DNA of 64,000 nt from the NCBI RefSeq assembly GCF_031157275.1, contig NZ_JAVIFW010000019.1:62001-126000 (forward strand). The letters are read 5' to 3'. Numbering within the stretch: position 1 is the stretch's first letter; each line of letters opens with the position of its first letter. This document shows positions 51,377-59,599 of this stretch, one piece after another. The position numbers and the translations under genes are program-made. This stretch comes from Streptomyces sp. LHD-70. GTDB lineage: Bacteria > Actinomycetota > Actinomycetes > Streptomycetales > Streptomycetaceae. Below the pieces are notes generated by a model that was not told the origin of the DNA, did no database searches, and was given only the letters and a program-made list of their open reading frames with translations.

Positions 51377-51864
51377 TAGTTATCCTTCTCGCTCTGCTTG
51401 CCTGGCTTTGCGTATGTCTCGTTGAACCCCTCATCAAGGGCGCTGATGCTGCTCATGTGCCGGGCGATGAAGTGATCGCCATCTCGATGGGTTTTCTTCG
51501 TGTACTCAAGGTGATTGGAGATGTGCGCGCACGCGTCCATTAGGGACTTGAGTTGCTTGTCCCACCGATTTGAGACGTGGGTGAGGGCACTGCCGATGGC
51601 GAAGCCCTGAGTGGAGAGATCGCTCCCTGTGGTGCCGCTACTGTCGCCGGCAGAGCGAGCTCTGTCCCATAGGCGGTTGTACAGTTGGAAGGCCTCGTTG
51701 CCGATCGCTGCCAAGTCTTTCTGGGAGACGGCTAGCACCCCGACATCAGATCCGCTCGGCGCGCCTGAGCCCAGACCCCCCGTATCCACACCGTTCAACT
51801 GCATGCCTGTCGAATGCTTCTCGGCTGCTTCGGCCTTGAGCTGTTCCCACTCGTCCCAAGCCAT
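51376..51864 (-). CDS. Helical partner of the 766-residue protein
   Basis: A 162-residue protein starting at the ATG at 51864 (MAWDEWEQLKAEAAEKHSTGMQLN). It is a mostly helical protein with a Ser/Gly-rich loop, and the segment RWDKQLKSLMDACAHISNHLEYTKKTHRDGDHF resembles the ESX-type helical hairpin. Its stop overlaps the start of the 766-residue gene (TAATG), pointing to a chaperone or heterodimer partner for export. AAGGAG precedes the ATG. Confidence 0.65.
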   Translation of the reverse strand: MAWDEWEQLKAEAAEKHSTGMQLNGVDTGGLGSGAPSGSDVGVLAVSQKDLAAIGNEAFQLYNRLWDRARSAGDSSGTTGSDLSTQGFAIGSALTHVSNRWDKQLKSLMDACAHISNHLEYTKKTHRDGDHFIARHMSSISALDEGFNETYAKPGKQSEKDN

Positions 51865-52039
51865 ACCCTGGCTCCTTCCCCCGTATGGGCGTTGACCGAA
51901 CTGTCGAGCCAACTCTGGGCCACGTTGGCCGTCCGCTTGCCATTCCTGCTTAAGGGCTTGCCGAGTCCGTATGCGCAGGAGGGGGTGGGCACCTCCCGTG
52001 CGTGCCCACCCCATCAACCCGACATGTGCTGCTGCTGTA

Positions 52040-52336
52040 TCAGTAGTTGGCTGCTGCCTTGCGGTCCGCGGCGCTGTACGCGGCGCTGGCCTCGCGGACG
52101 GCGTTGGCGATGGCGTTGAGGGCCTGGTGGATCTCGCGGGACTTCGTGTCCCACTCGCGGTGCAGACCGTCGGCGGCGGTCTTCGCCTCGCCTTCGAAGA
52201 AGGCGGAGATGTCCTTCATACGGGTCTGCAGGGCCTGCAGGTCGGCGTCCAGCCGCTTGGCCTGGCTGGTGATGTCTCCTGCGGCGCGCTCGAGTTCCGC
52301 GTATGTGACGAGCATCGTGCCGTCATTTGCGGGCAT
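52040..52336 (-). CDS. esxB: WXG100-family protein with FEG in place of WXG
   Basis: A 98-residue ESAT-6-like helical hairpin. The turn between helices reads ISAFFEGEA (F47-E-G49), so Trp of the WXG motif is replaced by Phe. The C-terminus has YSAAD, the YxxxD/E export signal of type VII substrates. It is paired with the next WXG100 gene, 58 bp away, and probably forms a heterodimer with its product. The esxB symbol is by analogy with CFP-10-type partners that carry the signal. Confidence 0.85.
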   Translation of the reverse strand: MPANDGTMLVTYAELERAAGDITSQAKRLDADLQALQTRMKDISAFFEGEAKTAADGLHREWDTKSREIHQALNAIANAVREASAAYSAADRKAAANY

Positions 52337-52394
52337 GGTTCCTCCGGCTGTCTCAAGTTCGTGTGGTCTCAGTGGGGTTGGTGCTGGGCGCTCG

Positions 52395-52760
52395 TCAGTA
52401 GCTGTTGAGGCTGGAGGAGGCGCCGCCGGCCGAGCCGCCAGAGCCGGAACCGGAGCCCGCGCCCGTGTCGATGCCTCGGAGGGCCTGGTAGACCTCCTCC
52501 TCGGTGCTCCCGACGATGCGGCGGTTGTCGTCCACCGCGGTCTGGAAGCGGATCAGGAGGTTGCCGATGTGCGCCATGCGCTCGTTGATCTCGCGCTGCT
52601 TGGCGTCGAAGGACACGGCACCCATGCCCTGCCACTTGCCCTCGACTCCGTCGATGACGGCCTGCAGCTGCGAGAGTTGCTGCTTGACCGAACCGAAGCG
52701 TTCGTTGAGCTCCTGCTCGAATTGCCGCAGGACCTCGTCATTGACCTTCTGGACTGCCAC
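52395..52760 (-). CDS. esxA: WXG100-family protein
   Basis: A 121-residue ESAT-6-like protein with the canonical turn GKWQGMGA (W43-Q-G45) and flanking helices, plus a Gly/Ser-rich C-terminal tail of about 20 residues. The segment EEEVYQALRGID near the C-terminus is Y-rich and acidic, like secretion-signal regions. It is the first gene of the esx pair; the heterodimer should be exported by EccBCD. Confidence 0.88.
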   Translation of the reverse strand: MAVQKVNDEVLRQFEQELNERFGSVKQQLSQLQAVIDGVEGKWQGMGAVSFDAKQREINERMAHIGNLLIRFQTAVDDNRRIVGSTEEEVYQALRGIDTGAGSGSGSGGSAGGASSSLNSY

Positions 52761-52863
52761 GTGGTGCCTTCCTGTCTAGGTGTGGATGTTGAGCACCGGC
52801 CGACTGGTGTGGGCGGTCGGCGCTGAGCCGCGCTGGTTCGCCTGCACTCTCGGATCAGCAGGG

Positions 52864-54135
52864 TTAGGCGCTGCGGCGTTTGCGGGCCAGAGCCAGGGCT
52901 CCTGCCGCCAGGACGGCCACGGCTGCGGCGATTCCGGCGATCAGGCCGAATTGGGAGCCTTCCTGAGGCTCGGCTTCTGCGTGACTGGGGCTGTCGCTGC
53001 TTCCTGTCTTGTCTGCGCGGTCTTTCGAGTCAGGTGAACCGGCAGAGGAATCGCCTGACTCGAGTGGGTTTGAACTCAGCAGCGGGTGCTTTTTCGGTGA
53101 GCCCGGATCGCCCTTCTCGTCGAGAATGTTCGCTCCTGGACGGACGATGCCGTAGCCGAGGTACTTGCTCACACCGCTCTTCTTCTCTTCACTGCGAACC
53201 GTGGTCCCCAGGAGTACGCGGAGGACTTGGTTTGCAGTCCAGTCCGGGTGCGCTGACCAGATGAGCGCGGCGGAGGCCGAGGCGAGGGCAGCAGCTGCGC
53301 TGGCTCCACCTCCGTCGCAGTAGCGCTCGAAGTCGGCGTTGCACCAGCGAGGAACGTCGACCCCGGGAGCAGCGAGATCCACGTCTTCGCCGTACTGCGA
53401 GAAGTCGGCCACGTTGCCCTTGCGGTCCACGGAGGTGACCCCGGTGACTTCGAGTGCGGCTGCCGGATATAGCGGCTTGTTTCCGTCCTTGGCGTTGTCT
53501 CCTGTTCCGGCGATCAGGAGCTTGCCCTTGCTGGCGGCGTATTCAGCTGCACTCTTGTTGTAAAGGTCGTTGCCGATGGCGTTGTGGTTGCGGACATTGA
53601 TGGTGATGATGTCGGCATCCATGTCGACGGCAGCGTGGATGGCTGTGTAGAGAGGGTCGCGTTCGATCCACTTGCCGGGTGGTAGTTCGTCATGTTTGAG
53701 CAGAGGTACCCGAATAGGGATGATCTTCGCTCCGGGTGCGAGACCTTGCAGTCCACCGCCCTTGCCTGTCCCGGCGATGAGTTCGGCTGTGGTGGTGCCT
53801 TGCCCGTTGGTGTCCTTGGTGGAGCCGCCCTTTTCGACTGTGGCGTCCACCCCCTTGAGGACCTGGCCCTTGAGTGAGGGCGTGCCCGGGTTCACACCGG
53901 AGTCGATGACGGCGACCTTGATGCCCTCGCCCTTGGTCTTCTTCCAGATCTCTTCGGCGTGCAGCAGGTCCAGGTACCACTGCTTGGACCGCACGTCATC
54001 GGCTGCGGCTGCCGGCGTTGTCCCGGACAGGGCTATGGCCCAGGCGCCGAGAGCGGCGCCTGCCGTAAGCAGGCCGCGCCGCAGCGGGCGGGCGGGCCAG
54101 TTCCGTCGCCGGTCGTGACTGATTCTTGCGGTCAT
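52864..54135 (-). CDS. Mycosin-like subtilase lacking the catalytic histidine (pseudoprotease)
   Basis: A 423-residue S8 protein with the mycosin layout: signal peptide, N-terminal extension, subtilase domain, Pro/Ser/Asp-rich linker and C-terminal transmembrane helix (GLIAGIAAAVAVLAAGALALA) with a basic stop. Asp78 (VAVIDSG) and Ser279 (GGGASAAAA) align with the triad. The His motif GHGT is N-G-Q112-G-T; the codon is CAA, and the oxyanion Asn position is Thr211 (AGTGDN). It should be proteolytically dead. It sits between the esx pair and the PPE-like gene in the same locus as an intact mycosin. Confidence 0.88.
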   Translation of the reverse strand: MTARISHDRRRNWPARPLRRGLLTAGAALGAWAIALSGTTPAAAADDVRSKQWYLDLLHAEEIWKKTKGEGIKVAVIDSGVNPGTPSLKGQVLKGVDATVEKGGSTKDTNGQGTTTAELIAGTGKGGGLQGLAPGAKIIPIRVPLLKHDELPPGKWIERDPLYTAIHAAVDMDADIITINVRNHNAIGNDLYNKSAAEYAASKGKLLIAGTGDNAKDGNKPLYPAAALEVTGVTSVDRKGNVADFSQYGEDVDLAAPGVDVPRWCNADFERYCDGGGASAAAALASASAALIWSAHPDWTANQVLRVLLGTTVRSEEKKSGVSKYLGYGIVRPGANILDEKGDPGSPKKHPLLSSNPLESGDSSAGSPDSKDRADKTGSSDSPSHAEAEPQEGSQFGLIAGIAAAVAVLAAGALALARKRRSA

Positions 54136-54160
54136 GCTGACTTCCGGACCTTCCCTGTGA

Positions 54161-55975
54161 CTAGTCGATCACCGGTGGCGTGGTGCTCCGCCGCCGGGAC
54201 TCCCACGTCTCTTCGTCTTCGGTCAGGTAGTCCGGACGGTCTCCAGTCCGGGCCTGCTCCTTGTCCTGTGGACGCTGTTGGCCTGGACGCCCACCTGCCA
54301 GGCCCGTTCCACCAGAGGCGGAACCACCTGAACCTGGACGGGAACCTGTTGGGGCATTGCGCGCCACGCCAACGATGCCGTTCGTGGCGGGCGTGCCACG
54401 GCTCGCTCCGCGAGGGCCGCTGGACGTCGGCTGCGCGCCGACCACCCCTTGCTGGCCCGGCCGTGTTGTAGCGGCGGAGCCGCGGGCAGGGAGTTCCGAT
54501 CCGACGACGCCGCCACGCGGAACACGTGACGAGCCGCTGGTCGGTCCTGTTGCTGCACGCTGCGGCGTCCCGCCCACGATCCCGTCCGCACGGCTAGATC
54601 GGGGCACCCCAGGATTGCTGGTGCCCGTGCGACCGTAAGCAGAGGGCTGCGAGTTGCTGGGACGGCCAGTAATCGGCACTTGCTGTGCAGTGCCAGCGCC
54701 TGGTCTTCCCGTTGCTGCAGGGCCACTTCCGGGAACGTTCGGGCGCGCGGCTGGAGTGGGTCGACCTGCAGCAGGAGGGTTGCTCCCCTGAACGGCAGGC
54801 CTTCCGACAGGGCCGGAGCGTCCGGTGGCCGTTGGAGTGTTCTGGGCAGTGCCGGGTCGCCCTGCGGGCATAGGCCCCGTAGCGGTCTGGCCTGGTCGTC
54901 CAACAGCACGAGGGTTGGGCGAAGTGGTCTTTTGCGTGCCGCTCGACTGCCCTGCCGGGCGCTGCGTGGCCTGGGGCAGAGGCCCACCAGGGACGCCAAC
55001 CGGAGGAACAGCCGGCCCGCTGGGTGGGCCAGCTGGTGCCGTTGTCGTGGGAGGTGCGGCCGAGGTCTGGCTCGGAGCGGGAGGTGCGGCGACGGTGTCG
55101 ATCTGGACCCCTGTGCCAGGGGCTGGACTGGATGGAGCAGTACCGTTGCCGACCGGTCCGGAAGAGGCGCCCCACGCTTCGCCGGCGCCCGCACCACCAG
55201 GAGTTACCTGTGCCGGTGAACTCACCGTTGTACTTCCGGTTGAGCCCGATTCCCCTGCATTTGTTTCACCGGAACCGGATGGCTTCGGCACCGACGCCTT
55301 CACTGGCTTCGGCGGTAGAGGTGCCTTCTGGGACGCCAGGTTCTGTTCCGAGACCGCATAGAACGACGCCAGTCGGTTCATCTGGTTGATGGCCTCTTGG
55401 CGGTCCTTCTCCACCTTCTGGGCCTCTTGGTAGGACGGGTTTCCATCCGTCTGCTCCACGGAAGTGAAGTCCTCAGGGCGCTTGCGGACGAGTCGCGTAT
55501 CGCGTGGGGGACGGGAACTGCGTACGGAAGCCAGGCCGGTGCTGGCCACCGACATTTGGGTGGCAGCTGCATTCGCGAACGTGGCAACTTCCCAGGCATG
55601 CTTGGTGAGTTCACCGCCGTATCGACGGAACTCCCGGCCGGACTCGCCTTCCCAGTCGGTCTTCTTGAGGTAGTCGTCGAGCTCCCTGGCGGCGTCGTTG
55701 AGTGAGTCTTTCGCCTTACTCAGGGCGTTGCCTACCTGCTCCAGGTCCTCGGGGTTAGCCGTCTCGATGAGGTCGAGCATTGCGTTGAGCTCGCGGCCTT
55801 CGAAATTCGTTCTGCCGAAGAAGCTTCCCGAGCTGCCGAAGCCGAGTGAGCTAGGGAGCGAGCTCACGGCCTCGGTGGCATTGACCGCGTCGTACTCTTT
55901 GCGCAGGCCGTCTGCGACGGCTTCCTGCTGCTGCTCGGGTGTGGCGTCCGGCTGAGGGTTGCCGTCTGGTCGCAT
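54161..55975 (-). CDS. PPE-like/WXG protein with a Pro-Gly-rich C-terminus
   Basis: A 604-residue protein. The N-terminal 190 residues form a helical ESX-substrate-like domain (EELD... through DDYLKKTDWEGESGREFRRYGGELTKHAWEVATFANAAA) with the WEG turn at about 108-110. The remaining 400 residues are low complexity, with repeated (A/T)GRP, PAGRP and PGxT words and an acidic end (DYLTEDEETWE). The layout recalls secreted ESX proteins such as EspB or PPE proteins, with a helical export module and a disordered wall-facing tail. It lies directly downstream of the small helical gene, in the same direction. Confidence 0.75.
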   Translation of the reverse strand: MRPDGNPQPDATPEQQQEAVADGLRKEYDAVNATEAVSSLPSSLGFGSSGSFFGRTNFEGRELNAMLDLIETANPEDLEQVGNALSKAKDSLNDAARELDDYLKKTDWEGESGREFRRYGGELTKHAWEVATFANAAATQMSVASTGLASVRSSRPPRDTRLVRKRPEDFTSVEQTDGNPSYQEAQKVEKDRQEAINQMNRLASFYAVSEQNLASQKAPLPPKPVKASVPKPSGSGETNAGESGSTGSTTVSSPAQVTPGGAGAGEAWGASSGPVGNGTAPSSPAPGTGVQIDTVAAPPAPSQTSAAPPTTTAPAGPPSGPAVPPVGVPGGPLPQATQRPAGQSSGTQKTTSPNPRAVGRPGQTATGPMPAGRPGTAQNTPTATGRSGPVGRPAVQGSNPPAAGRPTPAARPNVPGSGPAATGRPGAGTAQQVPITGRPSNSQPSAYGRTGTSNPGVPRSSRADGIVGGTPQRAATGPTSGSSRVPRGGVVGSELPARGSAATTRPGQQGVVGAQPTSSGPRGASRGTPATNGIVGVARNAPTGSRPGSGGSASGGTGLAGGRPGQQRPQDKEQARTGDRPDYLTEDEETWESRRRSTTPPVID

Positions 55976-55986
55976 CAGCTTTCTCC

Positions 55987-56427
55987 TTAGTCGAATGCGC
56001 TTCCGGCATCGGATTCCGACCTCTGGGGAACATCGTGGCGCTCAGCCAAGGCGCGCTTCCGCTCGTCCAAGATCCGGGTCTGGATCCCATGGAACCGAGC
56101 TCGATGCTCCTCCTCCAAGTTCCCGAACCCGACCTCAGTGCCCCGCACGGCGATCCGCAGCATCGCGATCTGGTCCCCAAGCGACTTGGAGAGGGACACC
56201 AGTTGCTCGTGTACGCGGTTGTACTGGCTGTAGAGACCGTCCGCCTCCGCGAACGGGGCGTTGCCGGCGCTGAAGGAGCTGCGGGCGATGCGCTGTGCGG
56301 CCATCTTCGTGCTGCCTGCCGCGCCGCCCTCGAGTTCTGACAGGAGTGCGTCCACCCGCTTCTGGAACCGTTCCAGCGCTCCGACCCCGAGCCTGAGGTC
56401 GCCGCCTCCACCACTTACGTCAGGCAC
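55987..56427 (-). CDS. WXG-like helical protein of the ESX cluster
   Basis: A helical protein of about 146 residues. The GTG at 56427 is chosen because GGGGAGG lies nine bases upstream and the conserved sequence starts there; a second GTG at 56496 lengthens it to 169 residues. Segments LGVGALERFQKRVDALLSELEGG and YSQYNRVHEQLVSLSKSLGDQIAMLRIAVRGTEVGFGNLEEEHRARF fit a four-helix ESX partner. It sits 11 bp before the PPE-like gene, so it is probably its export partner. Confidence 0.65.
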   Translation of the reverse strand: MPDVSGGGGDLRLGVGALERFQKRVDALLSELEGGAAGSTKMAAQRIARSSFSAGNAPFAEADGLYSQYNRVHEQLVSLSKSLGDQIAMLRIAVRGTEVGFGNLEEEHRARFHGIQTRILDERKRALAERHDVPQRSESDAGSAFD

Positions 56428-56655
56428 GATGCCTGCCCTCCCCGTTTCCCCGTGTGAGCCGTCGCCCTCAGGCGCGGCCCCAGCAGTGGTGCGCACACTG
56501 CTGCTTGTCTACGTACCACTGTATCGAGTGCCTCTGACAGCTCCCACGGGTTTCTCGGCCAACTCCCGTCACAAGTTTGACACTTCACCGTCAGCCAGCG
56601 GTTGCAGTTCCTTGGTGCGCATCCGATTTGGGTGTGGTTTGTCCATCTGGTCCGT

Positions 56656-57921
56656 TCAGCTTCTCGTTCCTCGACGTGTCCTTCGGCGGGCATCCCGCAA
56701 CGCCACTGCACCCCCCGCGATTACTGCCGCCAAAACGGAACTGCCGACCACCACATAAGTGCCGAGCCGAGTGGTTCGCTCTTGTGCGGTTTCCCCTATG
56801 GGCAATTGGGCCGCCGAAGGTGCGTCATCTTTGCCCGCGCCGTTAACGATGGGCTCGGGGCTCTCGATGGGCCTGATGTCCTCGGTTAGTGCTCTCACTG
56901 GGTCGACGACGCCCCAGCCCACCAGCCTGTCGTGGCCGGGGATGGAGCGTTCGGCGGTCTGCATGATCTGGGCGTTGATCTGGCGGGCCGTCCACGTGGG
57001 GTGCTTGGCCTTGATGAGGGCCGCCACTCCTGCGACGTAGGGGGCGGAGAAGCTCGTGCCGTTGTCCGAACAGTGGCCGCCACCAGGGACAGTGGAGATC
57101 ATGTCCACGCCGGGAGCCGCCACGTCGACGAATTCGCCGGACTGGGAGAAGGCGGCCCGTTCGTTGTTGCGGTCGGACGAGGCCACGGCCAGGACGCCTT
57201 CGTACGACGCCGGGTAGGTCTCCTTGACGTTGCCGCCCAGGCCGTCGTTGCCTGCCGATGCGACCACCACGACCTCCTGGGCGAGTGCCGCGTTCACTGC
57301 TTGCCGGAGTTCGTCCGTCGGCTTCACCGCGTCCGCCGTGTCCTGGGAGATATTGATGACGTCGGCTTTCGCGTTGGTGACCGCGTAGCGAATCGCCGCC
57401 GCGAGGGTTTCTGTCGTGCCGTTGCCTTCGGCGTCGTTCTGCTGGATGGGAATGATGGTCGCGTCGGGGGCCAGGCCTACAAAACCCGTTCCCTTCATCG
57501 GTCGGGCGGCGATTATTCCGGCGACCTTCGTTCCGTGCCCGACGGAATCCGTAGTTCCATCCTCTTTCCCTCGCTCGACCTTGTTGCCGTTGGCGTCTTT
57601 CAGGTCCTTGGGTAGGAGGTTGCGGCCGTATCGCTTATCGACGGCCGGGGCTAGCTGACGGTTCTTGATGTCCACCCCGGTGTCGATTACTGCTACCCGA
57701 ACTCCCTTGCCTGTGGACTGCTTCCACAGCTCGTCGAGCAGGACACGCTGCAGTGACCAGGGGCGGCCCTCGTAGGGCTTGTCCGGGAACGTGCACTGGT
57801 CCGGTGCTTCGTCGGCGATGGCTGGCGTCTGCAGTGAGGCCGGGGAGATCATCCCAAGGGCTCCGGTCATGCACACGGCCGCCCACACCTGTCCGCGGCG
57901 ATGGATTCTGCCCCTGCGCAT
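56656..57921 (-). CDS. mycP: Mycosin, type VII secretion subtilisin-like protease
   Basis: A 421-residue membrane-anchored S8 protease with an intact triad: Asp80 (VAVIDTG), His129 (SVGHGTKVAG) and Ser290 (NGTSFSAPYVAG), with oxyanion Asn225 (SAGNDG). A signal peptide precedes it (VWAAVCMTGALGMISPASL), and a C-terminal helix (TYVVVGSSVLAAVIAGGAVAL) followed by Arg-rich residues anchors it. In ESX systems MycP stabilises the complex and cleaves selected substrates. The ATG at 57921 lies 15 bp after eccB and has GAGGGGGCGG upstream. Confidence 0.92.
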   Translation of the reverse strand: MRRGRIHRRGQVWAAVCMTGALGMISPASLQTPAIADEAPDQCTFPDKPYEGRPWSLQRVLLDELWKQSTGKGVRVAVIDTGVDIKNRQLAPAVDKRYGRNLLPKDLKDANGNKVERGKEDGTTDSVGHGTKVAGIIAARPMKGTGFVGLAPDATIIPIQQNDAEGNGTTETLAAAIRYAVTNAKADVINISQDTADAVKPTDELRQAVNAALAQEVVVVASAGNDGLGGNVKETYPASYEGVLAVASSDRNNERAAFSQSGEFVDVAAPGVDMISTVPGGGHCSDNGTSFSAPYVAGVAALIKAKHPTWTARQINAQIMQTAERSIPGHDRLVGWGVVDPVRALTEDIRPIESPEPIVNGAGKDDAPSAAQLPIGETAQERTTRLGTYVVVGSSVLAAVIAGGAVALRDARRRTRRGTRS

Positions 57922-57935
57922 CAGCAACCGCCCCC

Positions 57936-59474
57936 TCACGAGCCCTGAGGCTGTCGTGCCGCACCGGTCGACAGGCGCGGTCCGGTCGGCAGGAAGGCCG
58001 ACCACTCGGCAGGGATGGAGGCGGGCGCGACGTTCTCGTAGCCGAGTCGGTTCTGTGCCTGCTGGGCCTCTTGGAGCTGCCTCTCGCGTTGTTCCTTGCG
58101 TTCCTTGGCTGAGCCCGAGGAGCCGATGCCGGCGTCGTCCGTGGTGCTGTCGCCGTTGGACTGCATCGCGTAGCGCAGCCCGGTGTCGGTGACGAGGAAG
58201 AGGAAGCCCGACTTCGTCGTGGAGCCCTTGAACTGGCGGAACAGCTGGCCCGAGCCCGGAGTGACGTACGCGCTGCTGGACCCCGTGGGGAGAGCGGCGG
58301 GGAAGTCCGTCCCGGCCCAGGTGCTCAGGGTGGTGGCACCCTTCCGGTCCTCGTCCACGTCGCGCAGCACGTTGCACACGGTGTTCCGCTCGCCCTCTCC
58401 GGCTTCGGCGGAGTTGACCGGTGTCGGCTCCGCCTGCGGCCAGGTCTTGTCCTGCCCGAAGGGCTCGCCGGGTGTGAAGGCTGCGGGGCTGACTTGCTTC
58501 GCCGCGACCTGGCCGAGGCGGACCAAGTCCTCGCTGGCGAGCAGGAGTTTGGCGGTGAAGTCCGTGATGGGGGCGACTCGGCCCTTCAGGACCACGTACT
58601 TCTGCATCCCGTTGCCTTCGGTGGCTTCCAGGATCATTCCGACTTTGTTCACGTCCGGTGCGAGGTTCCCCTGGACGGCGGCGTTGTCACCCACCCTGTC
58701 AGGGAGCCTCGGGAAAGAGATCGGGTCGCCCTTGTGCAGAGTGTTCAGCCAGGCCGACGAGACGCGCTGGGGTGCACGGTTCGCGCCGACCACCTGGCGC
58801 AGCAGGCCTTCGTCGGCGGCGACGGGGTACGCGGTGCCCTTGGCGTCGACGACGTAGCGGGTGCGGTCCGGCCCCTGGACGTACAGAAGCTCGCCGCCGG
58901 TGAGGCGTTCCTTGCCCTCGGTCTTGTTCATGTCGCGCTTGGCGAGGACGAACGTTGCCTTCTGGATGGCTCTGCCGCCCTCACCTGGGCGTTCGCACAC
59001 GGCCCACCGCTTGTCGGCGCTGGCTTCCTTGGCGTCGGGAAGGCGATCGGGCGCGTACGGGATGCCGAGGGTCGGCCCGTGCGGGATCTTGCCGCTGTCC
59101 AGCACGGACTCGTCGACGTTGATGATCTTGCCCTTGTCGGGAGTGAGCAGCAGCTTCGCGGAGGACATGTTGAGGACCGGGTGGAGCTGGACCTTTTTTC
59201 CGGTCTTCAGCACCACATAGCGGGTGGTCGACTTGCTGGAGATGATGACGTGCTCTTCCGGCGTGTCCCACTTCAGTGGTGCCGCGGGCTTGAACATGCC
59301 CCAGGCCCCGAAGACGGCAAGGACCACGACCGCGACGATCACACCCGGCATCACCGCGCGGAGCGGACGTGGCCAGCCCTCTTCCGTGCCGGTCGGGTTC
59401 GGCTGGAGGAACTGCCCGATCAGCCGCCGTCGCGCGAAGGTGTAGGCGTTGAGTTCGTCGCGCCGTGATGCCAT
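57936..59474 (-). CDS. eccB: Type VII secretion protein EccB
   Basis: A 512-residue membrane protein. The N-terminus MASRRDELNAYTFARRRLIGQFLQPNPTGTEE is the hallmark of EccB. One transmembrane helix follows (about 43-60) and then a large extracytoplasmic domain of repeated beta modules (YVVLKTGKKVQLHPVLNMSSAKLLL, and others) with a Cys pair (WAVCERPG, NTVCNVL). The C-terminal tail is Gln/Glu-rich. It forms part of the membrane complex with EccC and EccD; no EccE was found in the window. Confidence 0.93.
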   Translation of the reverse strand: MASRRDELNAYTFARRRLIGQFLQPNPTGTEEGWPRPLRAVMPGVIVAVVVLAVFGAWGMFKPAAPLKWDTPEEHVIISSKSTTRYVVLKTGKKVQLHPVLNMSSAKLLLTPDKGKIINVDESVLDSGKIPHGPTLGIPYAPDRLPDAKEASADKRWAVCERPGEGGRAIQKATFVLAKRDMNKTEGKERLTGGELLYVQGPDRTRYVVDAKGTAYPVAADEGLLRQVVGANRAPQRVSSAWLNTLHKGDPISFPRLPDRVGDNAAVQGNLAPDVNKVGMILEATEGNGMQKYVVLKGRVAPITDFTAKLLLASEDLVRLGQVAAKQVSPAAFTPGEPFGQDKTWPQAEPTPVNSAEAGEGERNTVCNVLRDVDEDRKGATTLSTWAGTDFPAALPTGSSSAYVTPGSGQLFRQFKGSTTKSGFLFLVTDTGLRYAMQSNGDSTTDDAGIGSSGSAKERKEQRERQLQEAQQAQNRLGYENVAPASIPAEWSAFLPTGPRLSTGAARQPQGS

Positions 59475-59599
59475 CTTGCCGGTGCCTCATTCCCCCGTCG
59501 GACCGTCGGCTGAAGCGGTGCCGAAGTCGTCTTGCTGAATCGATCGGTGCGGTGCGGCTTGGCCGCGTCCGTTGGGCGCGTGCCGTAGGTGCCGTGGCC

